Assembly: GCA_021201335.1 (NCBI GenBank)
Contig: JAJQFD010000042.1
Location: forward strand, 558,001-622,000
Source: Bacteroides sp.
GTDB taxonomy: Bacteria > Bacteroidota > Bacteroidia > Bacteroidales > Bacteroidaceae
DNA: 64,000 nucleotides
Direction of reading: 5' to 3'
Position numbers and translations under genes: made by a program. The notes below the pieces were generated by a model. It was not told the DNA's origin and searched no databases. It worked only from the letters and a program-made list of their open reading frames with translations. Position 1 is the stretch's first letter, and each line of letters starts with the position of its first letter. Shown one piece after another: positions 53,981 through 63,792 of this stretch.

Positions 53981-55798
53981 ATGAATTCTAACGAGCTAAA
54001 AACAAACGATTATCTGGAAGGAATTGTGATGAACCTACCCGAGAAGCCAGGTATATACCAATACCTGAATTCGGATGGAACAATCATATATGTTGGTAAA
54101 GCCAAGAACTTAAAACGAAGGGTTTATTCCTACTTCAGTAAAGAGCATCAGGGTAAAACCAAAGTATTAGTAAGCAAAATTGCGGATATACGTTACATAG
54201 TAGTCAACTCGGAAGAAGATGCTTTGCTTCTGGAAAATAACCTGATCAAGAAGTATCGCCCCAGGTATAATGTATTGCTTAAGGACGATAAAACTTATCC
54301 GTTAATCTGCATTCCGAATGAATATTTTCCGAGGATTATAAAAACACGTAAAATCGTTAAGAATGGCGGCCAATATTTCGGTCCTTATACGCATACACCT
54401 TCTATGTTAGCTGTTTTAAAATTAATCAAACAGTTATATCCCATCCGTACATGCCACCTAAATTTAACGCCGGAAAACATTCAGGCTGATAAATTTAAAG
54501 TTTGTCTGGAATACCACATTAAGAATTGTGTAGGGCCTTGCATAGGGTTGCAAAATCCGGAAGAGTACCAAAAAAACATAGAAGAAATCAAGGAAATATT
54601 AAAAGGAAATACAAAAGAAATCAGCAAGCTTCTTCAAAAAAAAATGGAACAATTAGCTTCCGAAATGAAGTTTGAAGAAGCTCAGAAAGTGAAAGAAAAG
54701 TACCTTTTAATCGAAAATTACAGAGCAAAATCGGAGGTGGTTAGCTCCGTTTTACACAACATTGACGTCTTTTCTATTGAAGAAGATGATAGTAATTCTG
54801 CCTTTATCAATTACTTGCACATTACTAATGGAGCCATTAACCAGGCATTTACTTTTGAGTATAAGAAGAAGTTAAATGAATCCAAAGAAGAATTGTTGGC
54901 ACTGGGAATTATCGAAATGAGGGAGCGATACAAAAGCACTTCCAAAGAAGTAATTGTTCCCTTTCCTCTGGATATTGAATTAAATGATGTAGCCTTCACC
55001 ATCCCTCAACGGGGTGATAAAAAGAAGCTTCTGGACCTCTCTCTTCTAAACGTAAAACAATACAAAGCAGACCGTTTAAAACAGGCAGAAAAACTAAATC
55101 CGGAGCAACGGAGCATTCGCTTAATGAAGGAAATACAGCAAGAATTACATTTGCCTAAAATGCCTTTTCAAATTGAATGCTTTGACAATTCCAACATACA
55201 GGGAAGTGATGCTGTGGCAGCCTGTGTCGTTTTCATCAAAGCAAAACCTTCTAAAAAAGATTACCGCAAATACATCATCAAAACAGTAGAAGGAGCAGAT
55301 GATTATGCATCCATGAGAGAAGTGGTAAGACGCCGCTATTCAAGAGCTATGGAAGAAAATGCTACTCTACCCGACCTTATTATTACGGATGGTGGAAAAG
55401 GACAAATGGAAGCTGTCAGACAGGTTTTACAAGAGCTGAATCTTGATATCCCCATCGCCGGTCTGGCAAAGAACAATAAACACCGTACTTCCGAAATTCT
55501 TTATGGTTTTCCTGCACAAGTTATCGGTATCAAGCAAGGAACACCTTTGTTTCATCTGATGGAACAAATCCAGAATGAAGTACACCGTTTTGCCATTACT
55601 TTCCATCGTGATAAACGGAGTAAACGACAAGTAGCATCTGCATTGGATCAGGTTAAAGGTATTGGAGAAAAGACTAAAGCGGAACTCCTGAAACAATTCA
55701 AAAGCGTGAAACGCATACGGGAGGCTTCTCTGGAGGAATTAACCCAAGTAATAGGTATATCCAAAGCGCAAAAAATTAAAGAGAATCTCCCCACCTAA
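53981..55798 (+). CDS. uvrC: Excinuclease ABC subunit C
   Basis: Makes both incisions in UvrABC nucleotide-excision repair. Over 605 residues: a GIY-YIG nuclease domain (PGIYQYLNSDGTIIYVGKAKNLKRRV), a cysteine-containing central part (CLEYHIKNCVGPCIG), a UVR motif (KMEQLASEMKFEEAQKVKEKY), the RNase H-like domain (ECFDNSNIQGSDAVAACVVF, LIITDGGKGQ) and C-terminal helix-hairpin-helix repeats (VKGIGEKTKAELLKQF). An A9 run within the gene is in frame, a useful control for the frameshifts reported elsewhere. Confidence 0.97.
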   Translation: MNSNELKTNDYLEGIVMNLPEKPGIYQYLNSDGTIIYVGKAKNLKRRVYSYFSKEHQGKTKVLVSKIADIRYIVVNSEEDALLLENNLIKKYRPRYNVLLKDDKTYPLICIPNEYFPRIIKTRKIVKNGGQYFGPYTHTPSMLAVLKLIKQLYPIRTCHLNLTPENIQADKFKVCLEYHIKNCVGPCIGLQNPEEYQKNIEEIKEILKGNTKEISKLLQKKMEQLASEMKFEEAQKVKEKYLLIENYRAKSEVVSSVLHNIDVFSIEEDDSNSAFINYLHITNGAINQAFTFEYKKKLNESKEELLALGIIEMRERYKSTSKEVIVPFPLDIELNDVAFTIPQRGDKKKLLDLSLLNVKQYKADRLKQAEKLNPEQRSIRLMKEIQQELHLPKMPFQIECFDNSNIQGSDAVAACVVFIKAKPSKKDYRKYIIKTVEGADDYASMREVVRRRYSRAMEENATLPDLIITDGGKGQMEAVRQVLQELNLDIPIAGLAKNNKHRTSEILYGFPAQVIGIKQGTPLFHLMEQIQNEVHRFAITFHRDKRSKRQVASALDQVKGIGEKTKAELLKQFKSVKRIREASLEELTQVIGISKAQKIKENLPT

Positions 55799-55850
55799 AA
55801 AGTTTATCTGTATTTTTAGTGCCTTATTATTGAAATCATAAATAATTTAT

Positions 55851-56303
55851 ATGAGAGTTGTTATACAACGAGTTAAACATGCCTCAGTTTGCATTGATGG
55901 AAACTGTAAATCTGCCATAAACAAAGGGCTACTTATATTTGTTGGCATCGAAGAAGCAGATGAAAAAGGAGACATTGAATGGCTGACTAAAAAGATTGTG
56001 AATCTACGTATCTTCGACGATGAAAACGGTGTTATGAATAAGTCTTTATTAGATATTCAAGGAGAAATCCTGATAATAAGCCAGTTTACTTTACATGCAT
56101 CTATCCGAAAAGGAAACCGACCATCTTACATTAAAGCTGCCAAACCTGACACCGCTATTCCGTTATATAAAGCGTTTTGCCAGGAGATCAGCGTGGCGAC
56201 AAGCAAGGAGGTAGGGACAGGTGAATTCGGCGCTGATATGAAGGTTGAATTAGTAAATGATGGCCCTGTAACAATATGCATGGATTCAAAAACAAAGGAA
56301 TAA
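55851..56303 (+). CDS. dtd: D-aminoacyl-tRNA deacylase
   Basis: Removes D-amino acids (and glycine from tRNA-Ala) from mischarged tRNA. The 150 residues start MRVVIQRVKHASVCIDG and hold the two family motifs SQFTLHAS and TGEFGADMKVELVNDGPVT (the GP cis-motif is present as DGPVT). The stop codon overlaps the next ATG (TAATG). Confidence 0.95.
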   Translation: MRVVIQRVKHASVCIDGNCKSAINKGLLIFVGIEEADEKGDIEWLTKKIVNLRIFDDENGVMNKSLLDIQGEILIISQFTLHASIRKGNRPSYIKAAKPDTAIPLYKAFCQEISVATSKEVGTGEFGADMKVELVNDGPVTICMDSKTKE

Positions 56304-56641
56304 TGACATTAAAAGAAGCTCAACAACAAGTTGATGATTGGATAAAAAAACATGGAGTTCGATATTTCAATGAACTCACCAATATGACTATATTAACCGA
56401 AGAAGTCGGTGAATTGGCTCGTGTTATTTCACGTAAGTATGGTGAACAATCTTTCAAAGAAGGAGAAAAAGATAATCTGGCAGAAGAACTTACCGATGTA
56501 TTCTGGGTGCTGTTATGCCTGGCCAATCAAACAGAAGTAGACCTAACAGAAGCCTTTATCCGCAATATGGAGAAAAAAACAACTAGAGATGAGAAAAGAC
56601 ATATAAATAACCCCAAATTATCAACCAATGCAACAGAATAA
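56303..56641 (+). CDS. MazG-like nucleotide pyrophosphohydrolase
   Basis: A 112-residue all-alpha NTP-PPase. The start at 56303 overlaps the dtd stop by one base. The metal-binding motif is seen as ILTEEVGELARVI (ExxE) followed by LAEELTDVFWVLLCLAN (ExxD). Such proteins hydrolyse unwanted (d)NTPs to NMP and pyrophosphate; short single-domain forms like this are common in Bacteroidota. The 3' end overlaps deoC by 14 bp, so dtd, this gene and deoC are translationally coupled. Confidence 0.88.
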   Translation: MTLKEAQQQVDDWIKKHGVRYFNELTNMTILTEEVGELARVISRKYGEQSFKEGEKDNLAEELTDVFWVLLCLANQTEVDLTEAFIRNMEKKTTRDEKRHINNPKLSTNATE

Positions 56642-57530
56642 TGAAAGCCCTAGCAAATACGAACAAATGCTAAGTAAATACAATACAGAATTAAACGATA
56701 CAACTATCGAGGTAAAAGTCGCAGAATTGATAGAAAAAAAAGTATCGGAAAATAATACACCGGAAGTAAAGAAATTCTTGTTCAGCTGTATCGACCTGAC
56801 TACTCTCAATAACACGGACAGTGACGAAAGTGTAATGAAATTTACAGAAAGAGTAAACGAGTTCGAGAACGAATTTCCTGATCTGGAAAATGTTGCTGCA
56901 ATTTGTGTCTACCCAAACTTCACTCCTATCGTAAGAGATACATTGGTAGCAGATAATGTAAAAATAGCATCGGTTTCAGCCGGTTTCCCTTCGGCCCAAA
57001 CTTTTGTGGAAGTAAAAATAGCTGAAACGGCTATGGCAGTTATGGAAGGTGCAGACGAAATAGATATTGTATTGTCTATAGGTAAATTCCTGAGTGAAGA
57101 TTACGAAGGTATGTGTGAAGAAATTCAGGAAATAAAAGATGTATGTAAGGACAATCATCTTAAAGTAATACTCGAAACGGGTGCTCTTAAAACTTCTTCA
57201 TCGATAAAAAAAGCTTCGCTCCTCTCTATCTATTCGGGTGCGGATTTTATCAAAACATCCACCGGCAAACAACAACCAGCAGCAACACCCGAAGCAGCAT
57301 ATGTTATGTGTGAAACGATTAAAGAATATTATCAACTTACCGGAAATAAAATAGGTTTTAAACCTGCAGGGGGAATTAATACAGTAAATGATGCATTAAT
57401 CTATTATACGATTGTTAAAGAAATCCTGGGGAAAGAGTGGCTTACAAATAAATTATTCCGTATTGGAACAAGCAGGCTAGCCAATGTTTTATTGTCAGAT
57501 ATTAGAGGAGAAGAAATCAAATTCTTCTGA
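56628..57530 (+). CDS. deoC: Deoxyribose-phosphate aldolase
   Basis: Splits deoxyribose-5-phosphate into glyceraldehyde-3-phosphate and acetaldehyde in deoxynucleoside catabolism. The 300 residues include an N-terminal extension, then CIDLTTLNNTDSDESV, AAICVYPNFTPIVRDTL, GADEIDIVLSIGKFLS, KVILETGALK and the Schiff-base lysine in ADFIKTSTGK, followed by GFKPAGGI. The length is that of the longer DeoC subgroup. It starts inside the end of the MazG-like gene. Confidence 0.93.
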   Translation: MQQNNESPSKYEQMLSKYNTELNDTTIEVKVAELIEKKVSENNTPEVKKFLFSCIDLTTLNNTDSDESVMKFTERVNEFENEFPDLENVAAICVYPNFTPIVRDTLVADNVKIASVSAGFPSAQTFVEVKIAETAMAVMEGADEIDIVLSIGKFLSEDYEGMCEEIQEIKDVCKDNHLKVILETGALKTSSSIKKASLLSIYSGADFIKTSTGKQQPAATPEAAYVMCETIKEYYQLTGNKIGFKPAGGINTVNDALIYYTIVKEILGKEWLTNKLFRIGTSRLANVLLSDIRGEEIKFF

Positions 57531-57582
57531 TTTAATTACTATGAAATATAGGAAGGATTTATCTCATGAAAATAAAAAAAAC

Positions 57583-57605
57583 AGGAAATAAATTCTTTCC
57601 TTTTT
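57583..57605. terminator. Hairpin between deoC and the convergent prenyl synthase gene
   Basis: AGGAAA (57583-57588) pairs with TTTCCT (57596-57601), followed by T4; an A-rich run on the other side would give U-rich RNA in the opposite direction. Possibly bidirectional. Confidence 0.45.
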
Positions 57606-57651
57606 ACTGATTAAAACAAAAAATGGAAGTTAGAGAATGAAAAGTGGGATT

Positions 57652-58629
57652 CTATTTCTCCCGATTTACAACATAATACAAATAGGAAGTAAGAGAATCT
57701 CTTATATCAGGATCAGGAATCTCATTCAACAGACAAAGAGCCTTGTCTTTATATTTATACATTACCTCTTCAGCATATTGTATTCCTCCGTTTAGTTTTG
57801 TAAAATTAACCAGGCGATCAATTTCTTTCTGTGAGGCTTCCCCAGTCTTCACTTTTGCTGCAATCTTCTTTGGCCATTCATCAGAGATCTTGTTTAACAC
57901 GTATAATACGGGCAAAGTTAACTTACCCTCATGCATATCATTTCCGGTGGGTTTTCCTAACTCTGCATTGGCATCATAATAATCAAAGATATCATCTTTA
58001 ATTTGAAAACAGATACCAATATATTCACCCAATGTGCGAGCTATGCTTCTACCCTTTTCAGGGGCACCTACAGAAAGAGCAGCTACTTCAGTGCAAGCAG
58101 CAAAAAGAGCCGCCGTCTTTTTACGAATAACATCAAAATAAACCTTTTCAGAAAAATCAGGATTACTTACATTTGATAGTTGTAGAAGCTCACCGTCTGC
58201 CAATTCTTTTCCTAAGGTAGAAATAACATCTATTATTTGATTTTTGTTGGTTTTACCAGCATGGGTAAGGGCAGCAGCTAATAAAAAATCGCCTACTAAA
58301 ACTGCCACTTTATTATTAAAAATAGCATTTACAGAAAGTTGACCCCGCCGAAGTGTACTCTCGTCAACTACATCATCATGAACTAAGCTGGCTGTATGTA
58401 GAAGTTCCAATGATACCGCTGCATGCAAGGTAGAACTCGTAACCTTGCCAAAATTCTTGGCCAAAAGAAAGATTAGAATAGGGCGCATCATCTTTCCGCC
58501 CCGCTGTCGGATGTGGGCCAAAGCCTCTTCCAGCAAAGGATTAGAACTGAGTAACGCACTATCAAAAAGTTGCTTGAAAGCCGCCAATTCTTCTTGTACG
58601 GGGTATTTGATCGTCAATAACAGGTTCAT
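57652..58629 (-). CDS. ispB: Trans-polyprenyl diphosphate synthase
   Basis: Makes long-chain prenyl diphosphates, here probably for the menaquinone side chain. Start chosen at 58629 (MNLLLTIKYPVQEEL, 325 aa); an upstream in-frame extension is hydrophobic and runs through the polA promoter, so it is unlikely to be coding. Both aspartate-rich motifs are present: LVHDDVVDESTLRRG and QIKDDIFDY, with GGKMMRPIL before the first. The symbol is by family; product chain length is unknown. Divergent from polA. Confidence 0.88.
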   Translation of the reverse strand: MNLLLTIKYPVQEELAAFKQLFDSALLSSNPLLEEALAHIRQRGGKMMRPILIFLLAKNFGKVTSSTLHAAVSLELLHTASLVHDDVVDESTLRRGQLSVNAIFNNKVAVLVGDFLLAAALTHAGKTNKNQIIDVISTLGKELADGELLQLSNVSNPDFSEKVYFDVIRKKTAALFAACTEVAALSVGAPEKGRSIARTLGEYIGICFQIKDDIFDYYDANAELGKPTGNDMHEGKLTLPVLYVLNKISDEWPKKIAAKVKTGEASQKEIDRLVNFTKLNGGIQYAEEVMYKYKDKALCLLNEIPDPDIRDSLTSYLYYVVNREK

Positions 58630-58686
58630 CATTCTACAATTCGGGTACAAAAGTAATAATAAAACATGTAATCCTATATTTTTTTG

Positions 58687-58694
58687 TACTTTTA
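58687..58694 (+). promoter_or_regulatory. Possible polA -7 box
   Basis: TACTTTTA is one base off TAnnTTTG, 28 bases before the polA ATG, the same spacing as at cysS and mnmG. Confidence 0.4.
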
Positions 58695-58714
58695 CAATAA
58701 AAAAAAACAATATT

Positions 58715-61513
58715 ATGAATAATAATAACAAGCTTTTTCTTCTTGATGCTTATGCCCTTATTTACAGAGCTTATTATGCCTTTATTAAAAATCCCAGAAT
58801 CAATTCCAAGGGGTTAAATACATCGGCTATTATGGGTTTTGTAAATACGTTGGAAGACATTTTGAAGAAAGAAAGCCCCACCCATATTGGAGTTGCTTTT
58901 GATCCTGCTGGACCCACCTTCCGACATGAAATGTACGAGCATTACAAAGCACAACGGGAAGAGACACCTGAAGTCATCCGATATTCTGTTCCAATCATTA
59001 AAGAAATTATACAAGCATACAATATTCCCATACTCGAAGTTCAAGGATTTGAAGCCGATGATGTAATTGGAACCCTCTCCTTGCAAGCAGATCAGCAAGG
59101 AATTATTACCTATATGATGACTCCTGATAAAGACTATGGGCAACTTGTTACAGATCATATTTTTATTTACCGCCCTAAGTACGGAGATAAAGAATTTGAG
59201 AAAATGGGAGTTGAAGAAGTAAAAGCAAAATTCGGAATCGAATCACCCAAACGAATTATAGATATTTTAGGATTGATGGGTGATGCCTCCGACAATATCC
59301 CTGGTTGTCCTGGTGTAGGTGAAAAAACCGCTCAAAAACTTATTGCCGAATTTGGCAGCATTGAAAATCTGCTGGAAAACACCGATCAACTGAAAGGAGC
59401 TTTAAAAACTAAAATTGAAGCTAATCAGGAAATAATTTTATTCTCTAAAATGTTGGCAACGATCAAAACAGATGTTCCGATTGAATTAGATATGAAATTA
59501 TTAACTCGTGATAAACCGGATGAAAAAAAACTTCGTCAAATTTTTGAAGAACTGGAATTCCGAGCATTAATAGAACGGATTTTTAAAAAAGAAAATATTT
59601 CATCTGTTATAGGAAAGAATAATGCATCAAATGGATCAATTCAAGGTGATCTCTTTGCGATTTCTACGGACGAAGAGCAAGAAGAAAAAAAATACGGAAA
59701 TCTAGCGTGTTTAGATTCTTTGATTTGCGACTATCAACTAATTGATAATCAAGAGAAAAGATTGGAAATTATTAAAAAATTAATTACAGCTGAAATTTTT
59801 GCTCTAGATACAGAAACTACCGGAGTGGACCCAATGGAATGTGATTTGGTTGGCATAAGCTTTAGCATGAAAGAAAATCAGGCTTTTTATGTTCCGATTC
59901 CTGTAGATAAAGAAGAAGCGTTAAAAATCGTAAATGAATTCCGTCCCCTACTTGAAAATGAAAACAGCATCAAAGTTGGACAAAACATAAAATACGATAT
60001 GCTGATTCTTCAAAACTATGGAGTAAAAGTCAAAGGTAAACTTTTTGATACGATGATCGCCCATTATGTAATTCAACCGGAGCTCCGACACGGAATGGAT
60101 TATCTGGCAGAAATTTATCTGAACTATCGAACCATTCATATCGATGAATTAATTGGGCCAAGAGGAAAAAACCAAAAGAAAATGTGCAACCTCTCACCTG
60201 ATGATGTTTACCTCTATGCTTGCGAAGATGCCGACATTACATTAAAGCTTAAAAATGTACTTGAAAAAGAATTAAAGAAAAACAAAGTTGAAGAACTTTT
60301 CTACGAAATTGAAATGCCTTTAGTCCCTGTTCTTGTAGCTATTGAAAGTAATGGAGTAAGAATTGATACGAATTCACTGAAAGCATCTTCTGAACTGTAC
60401 ACGAAAAGACTACAGGAAATTGAAAAAGAAATATATAAATTAGCTGATAAAGAGTTTAACATCGGATCTCCAAAACAGGTTGGAGAAGTACTGTTTGAAA
60501 AATTAAAAATCATAGAGAAAGCTCGGAAAACGAAAACCGGACAATACACAACCTCAGAAGAAGTATTGGAAAGTCTCCGGGGAAAACATGATATCATCGG
60601 AAAGATTTTGGAGCATAGGGGATTGAAAAAATTGCTCAGCACATATATTGATGCACTTCCTTTATTAATTAATCCGAAAACCGGAAAAATTCATACATCT
60701 TTTAATCAAACAGTGACGGCAACTGGCAGACTGAGTTCTAGTAATCCAAATTTACAAAATATACCTATCCGCGACGAGGATGGAAAAGAGATACGAAAAA
60801 CCTTTATCCCCGATGAAGGTTGTCTGTTTTTTTCAGCAGATTATTCGCAAATTGAGTTGCGTATCATGGCGCATCTGAGCCAGGACAAGAATATGTTGGA
60901 TGCATTTACCAGCGGTCATGATATCCATGCAGCAACTGCAGCGAAAATTTATAAAAAAGAGATTACGGAAGTCGGTTCCGATATGCGCCGAAAAGCGAAA
61001 ACAGCGAACTTTGGTATCATTTATGGAATTTCTGTATTCGGTTTGGCTGAAAGAATGAATGTGGAGAGAAAGGAAGCAAAAGAACTGATTGACGGTTACT
61101 TCGAAACTTACCCACAAGTAAAAGAATACATGGAAAAGAGTATTCAAAACGCCCAGGAAAAAGGATATGTTGAAACACTCTTCCACAGAAAAAGATATCT
61201 CCCGGATATTAATTCCCGAAATGCAGTAGTGAGAGGTTATGCAGAACGAAACGCAATTAACGCTCCCATCCAGGGTAGCGCAGCAGATATTATTAAAGTG
61301 GCCATGATCCGTATTCAAAACCGCTTTGAGAAAGAACAGGTAAAAGCAAAAATGATTCTTCAGGTTCATGATGAATTAAATTTCAGTGTTCCCATGGAAG
61401 AAAAAGAACTGGTAGAAAAAATTGTAATTGAAGAAATGGAAAATGCGTATCAAATGCTGGTACCACTCAAGGCGGATTGCGGATGGGGGAAAAACTGGTT
61501 GGAATCTCACTAA
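58715..61513 (+). CDS. polA: DNA polymerase I
   Basis: Start at 58715 (MNNNNKLFLLDAYALIYRAYYAF, 932 aa); the frame is open further upstream but only through the divergent promoter. The three domains are in order: the 5'-3' exonuclease (MTPDKDYGQLV, IDILGLMGDASDNIPGCPGVG), a 3'-5' exonuclease with intact acidic residues (FALDTETTGVDP, then YDMLILQNYG), and the family A polymerase (ATGRLSSSNPNLQNIPIR, ADYSQIELRIMAHLS, RRKAKTANFGIIYG, VHDELNFSVP). It replaces RNA primers and fills repair gaps. An A8 run is in frame. Confidence 0.97.
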   Translation: MNNNNKLFLLDAYALIYRAYYAFIKNPRINSKGLNTSAIMGFVNTLEDILKKESPTHIGVAFDPAGPTFRHEMYEHYKAQREETPEVIRYSVPIIKEIIQAYNIPILEVQGFEADDVIGTLSLQADQQGIITYMMTPDKDYGQLVTDHIFIYRPKYGDKEFEKMGVEEVKAKFGIESPKRIIDILGLMGDASDNIPGCPGVGEKTAQKLIAEFGSIENLLENTDQLKGALKTKIEANQEIILFSKMLATIKTDVPIELDMKLLTRDKPDEKKLRQIFEELEFRALIERIFKKENISSVIGKNNASNGSIQGDLFAISTDEEQEEKKYGNLACLDSLICDYQLIDNQEKRLEIIKKLITAEIFALDTETTGVDPMECDLVGISFSMKENQAFYVPIPVDKEEALKIVNEFRPLLENENSIKVGQNIKYDMLILQNYGVKVKGKLFDTMIAHYVIQPELRHGMDYLAEIYLNYRTIHIDELIGPRGKNQKKMCNLSPDDVYLYACEDADITLKLKNVLEKELKKNKVEELFYEIEMPLVPVLVAIESNGVRIDTNSLKASSELYTKRLQEIEKEIYKLADKEFNIGSPKQVGEVLFEKLKIIEKARKTKTGQYTTSEEVLESLRGKHDIIGKILEHRGLKKLLSTYIDALPLLINPKTGKIHTSFNQTVTATGRLSSSNPNLQNIPIRDEDGKEIRKTFIPDEGCLFFSADYSQIELRIMAHLSQDKNMLDAFTSGHDIHAATAAKIYKKEITEVGSDMRRKAKTANFGIIYGISVFGLAERMNVERKEAKELIDGYFETYPQVKEYMEKSIQNAQEKGYVETLFHRKRYLPDINSRNAVVRGYAERNAINAPIQGSAADIIKVAMIRIQNRFEKEQVKAKMILQVHDELNFSVPMEEKELVEKIVIEEMENAYQMLVPLKADCGWGKNWLESH

Positions 61514-61576
61514 TACATTGACAACTAAGATATTATATTTATCATTAATCCAGATAAATTGCATCTATAAAATTAA

Positions 61577-61606
61577 AAGAGTAAGTAGACTCTTCTACTT
61601 ACTCTT
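61577..61606. terminator. Bidirectional hairpin between polA and the sigma factor gene
   Basis: AAGAGTAAGTAGA (61577-61589) pairs perfectly with TCTACTTACTCTT (61594-61606) over a CTCT loop. It sits between two convergent genes. Confidence 0.65.
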
Positions 61607-61708
61607 CCACCAACAAACAAATTCTGCATCTACAAACTATCACAGCCTCGATGAAAATTACTAAATTTACTTAATCCTATTTATGTTTAGTCCTTATTTA
61701 TGTTCTAC

Positions 61709-62218
61709 TTAGTTTATAAAATCTCTTAACTCATCCTGCAATTTCTGACGTGTAAAGAAGATTCTACTTTTAACAGTTCCCAATGGTAAATCGAGTTTTT
61801 CTGCGATTTCACGATATTTAAACCCTGCTACGTGCATTGAAAACGGTTGGCGATATTCGGATGGTAATCCATTTACTACCCTACGCATTTCTTTTAAATC
61901 AAAAGCACCTTCTGTGCTTTCAAAGCCTGAATCCTGTGGCAGGTTCAAATGGAAAAGGTTATCTGTATGATCTACATATGTTTGTTCACGAATTACTTTA
62001 CGATAGTTATTTATAAAAATATTACGCATAATTGTGTACATCCAACCTTTAAAATTCGTATCAGGCATATATTTATCTTCGTTATCTAAAGCTTTTAATG
62101 ATGTTTCTTGTAACAAGTCATTGGCTTCTTCTCTATTGGCGGTCAGTTTAAAAGCAAAACGAAATAACTCATCCTGCACGCCCACTAGATTTTTTCTAAA
62201 ACTTAAATTGCTTTTCAT
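61709..62218 (-). CDS. RNA polymerase sigma factor, ECF type
   Basis: A 169-residue sigma-70 family protein with region 2 (ELFRFAFKLTANREEANDLLQETSLKAL ... FKGWMYTIMRNIFINNYRK) and region 4 (LPSEYRQPFSMHVAGFKYREIAEKLDLPLGTVKSRIFFTRQKL, helix-turn-helix). No anti-sigma factor gene is next to it, unlike FecI-type sigma factors of SusCD loci, so it is more likely one of the general ECF regulators of this order. Two direct repeats lie about 165-200 bp upstream of its start. Confidence 0.9.
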   Translation of the reverse strand: MKSNLSFRKNLVGVQDELFRFAFKLTANREEANDLLQETSLKALDNEDKYMPDTNFKGWMYTIMRNIFINNYRKVIREQTYVDHTDNLFHLNLPQDSGFESTEGAFDLKEMRRVVNGLPSEYRQPFSMHVAGFKYREIAEKLDLPLGTVKSRIFFTRQKLQDELRDFIN

Positions 62219-62381
62219 ACCAATCCTTTCTTCGTTTCTGTTGTTGTTAGGTAAAAGTTAGTTTTTTTTGCCGTTTCATCACACCGTCGTCATCTCTTCG
62301 ACATTGCAAACATATCGTATTTCAAAGATATCAACAGCCGGGTAATTATCGGATTTTAGGGGAAAAACAGACAGAAAACAG

Positions 62382-62418
62382 ATTTCAGGTGGTTTTTGAT
62401 AAATTTCAGGTGGTTTTT
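62382..62418. repeat. Direct repeat pair upstream of the sigma factor gene
   Basis: ATTTCAGGTGGTTTTT occurs at 62382 and 62403, 21 bp apart. It lies between the BNR-family gene and the sigma factor gene, both on the minus strand, and could be an operator. The rest of 62219-62496 shows nothing else. Confidence 0.5.
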
Positions 62419-62496
62419 ATAATAAATTTCCGCTCATTGTGAACTGGAAAAACAATCTCATAGACTCTTTTTATTTTTCCAAAGAATTTGAAGACA

Positions 62497-63792
62497 TTAA
62501 TCGACTTTTAAATTGGTCTCAAACACGTATATTTTTTGAGTATTTGTTTCCATAATTTTTTCTCCATCACCCTGACTGGTATGTTGAATAAAAAGGTGCA
62601 ATTCTTTTCTTTGTTTCCAAAGTTCAGTATCATGCGTAGGTTCCCAGGCACCAACAGAAAAAGAAGTTAAATCGATAATTTTCCAATCTCCTTTCTCTAT
62701 ATCTTTCGTATATGCCATTGATACCTTACTTCCTCTTTCCATATCCCTGAAAATATAAAAAGTAGTTTTTTATCCACGACAATACGGGGACGAGCTATTG
62801 GAATCATTTTTGTACCACCACCTTTTAAAGTAAATGGAGTGGATCTATTAGAAACGATACGAGTTTCCCATTTTTTTCCATTGTGCCATACAATTCTATA
62901 TTGAGGTGTTTTATTGTTAATATTTCTCCAATAAGTTGCTATATAAGGATTGCCATAAAAATCTGCACTCATACTCGTCTGATTAATTAGTTCAGAATTT
63001 TGAGGAATTTTGCAGGCATATTCTGCATTTTTTTGGTTAATAGGCAGATTATATTTTTTCCATTTGTTTTACACCAAGTAACTCCATTATCGTAAGATCG
63101 TGCATAACAAATATCATGATTGGTTTCTACCATCCAACTCTCGCGCCAAACCCATGAAAGATGAATTGTACCCTTTTCATCCACATATAGCTGCCAATAG
63201 GCATTTCGTTCACCTTCACCATCAATGAGCACATCCTGAACACGTATCCATTTAGAATCCTGAACAGAATATCTATTCATAACCAGATTTCCCTGACCGG
63301 ATTTACCTGAACGATAGACAAAAAGTAAATCTCCACCTGATAACAAATAAAACTCCGGATAAGTTACATCATTTTCATCATTACCAATCATAGGTTCCTT
63401 TCCTCCCAAATCTAAAGAATAGGGGGCAATACTCCGGCAATAATTTAACGGTGTTCCATGATGGTCAAAAGACACATGCAAATAACCTTTTCCATCCACC
63501 ATCAGGCTAATAATATTATGAGCATCTTTACAGTTCCCCCGATAGGAAGAGCGTTTTAATAACCATTCGTTCTGTCCTAATTTGCGTTTGCCTAGAACCA
63601 GATATTCTTCCGTATCATAATAGGCTATATATTGTGTATCCTGATGAGTAACTAAAGAATTATTTCTAAAAACAGCCGTATTGATCGATGTTTTGCTATA
63701 TCCTTCTCCTACTTCAATTAATTTCTGGGCACCCGAATATTGTATTTCTCCAAAAAGAAGAATAATTAAAAAAATAGTGATTTTGATTTCAT
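62497..63792 (-). pseudogene. BNR-repeat (BNR_4-type) exported protein, broken by three homopolymer frameshifts
   Basis: Joined across three frames the gene reads as one exported protein of about 430 residues. It has a signal peptide (MKSKSLFF[L]IILLFGEIQYSGAQ), then a BNR_4-like beta-propeller: HNIISLMVDGKGYLHVSFDHHG, NDVTYPEFYLLSGGDLLFVYRSG, WQLYVDEKGTIHLSWVWRES, INQKNAEYACKIPQNSELINQTSM and ATYWRNIN. Each break is one missing base in an A/T run: 63768-63774 (seven, eight needed), 63054-63059 (six, seven needed) and 62766-62771 (six, seven needed). No other stop or deletion is seen. Relatives include polysaccharide-lyase-like and glycan-binding proteins; function here is unassigned. Confidence 0.75.

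Noticed and set aside
58445..58714. Longer start for polA
   Set aside because: It would run through the divergent promoter and the prenyl synthase gene; the conserved N-terminus begins at 58715.
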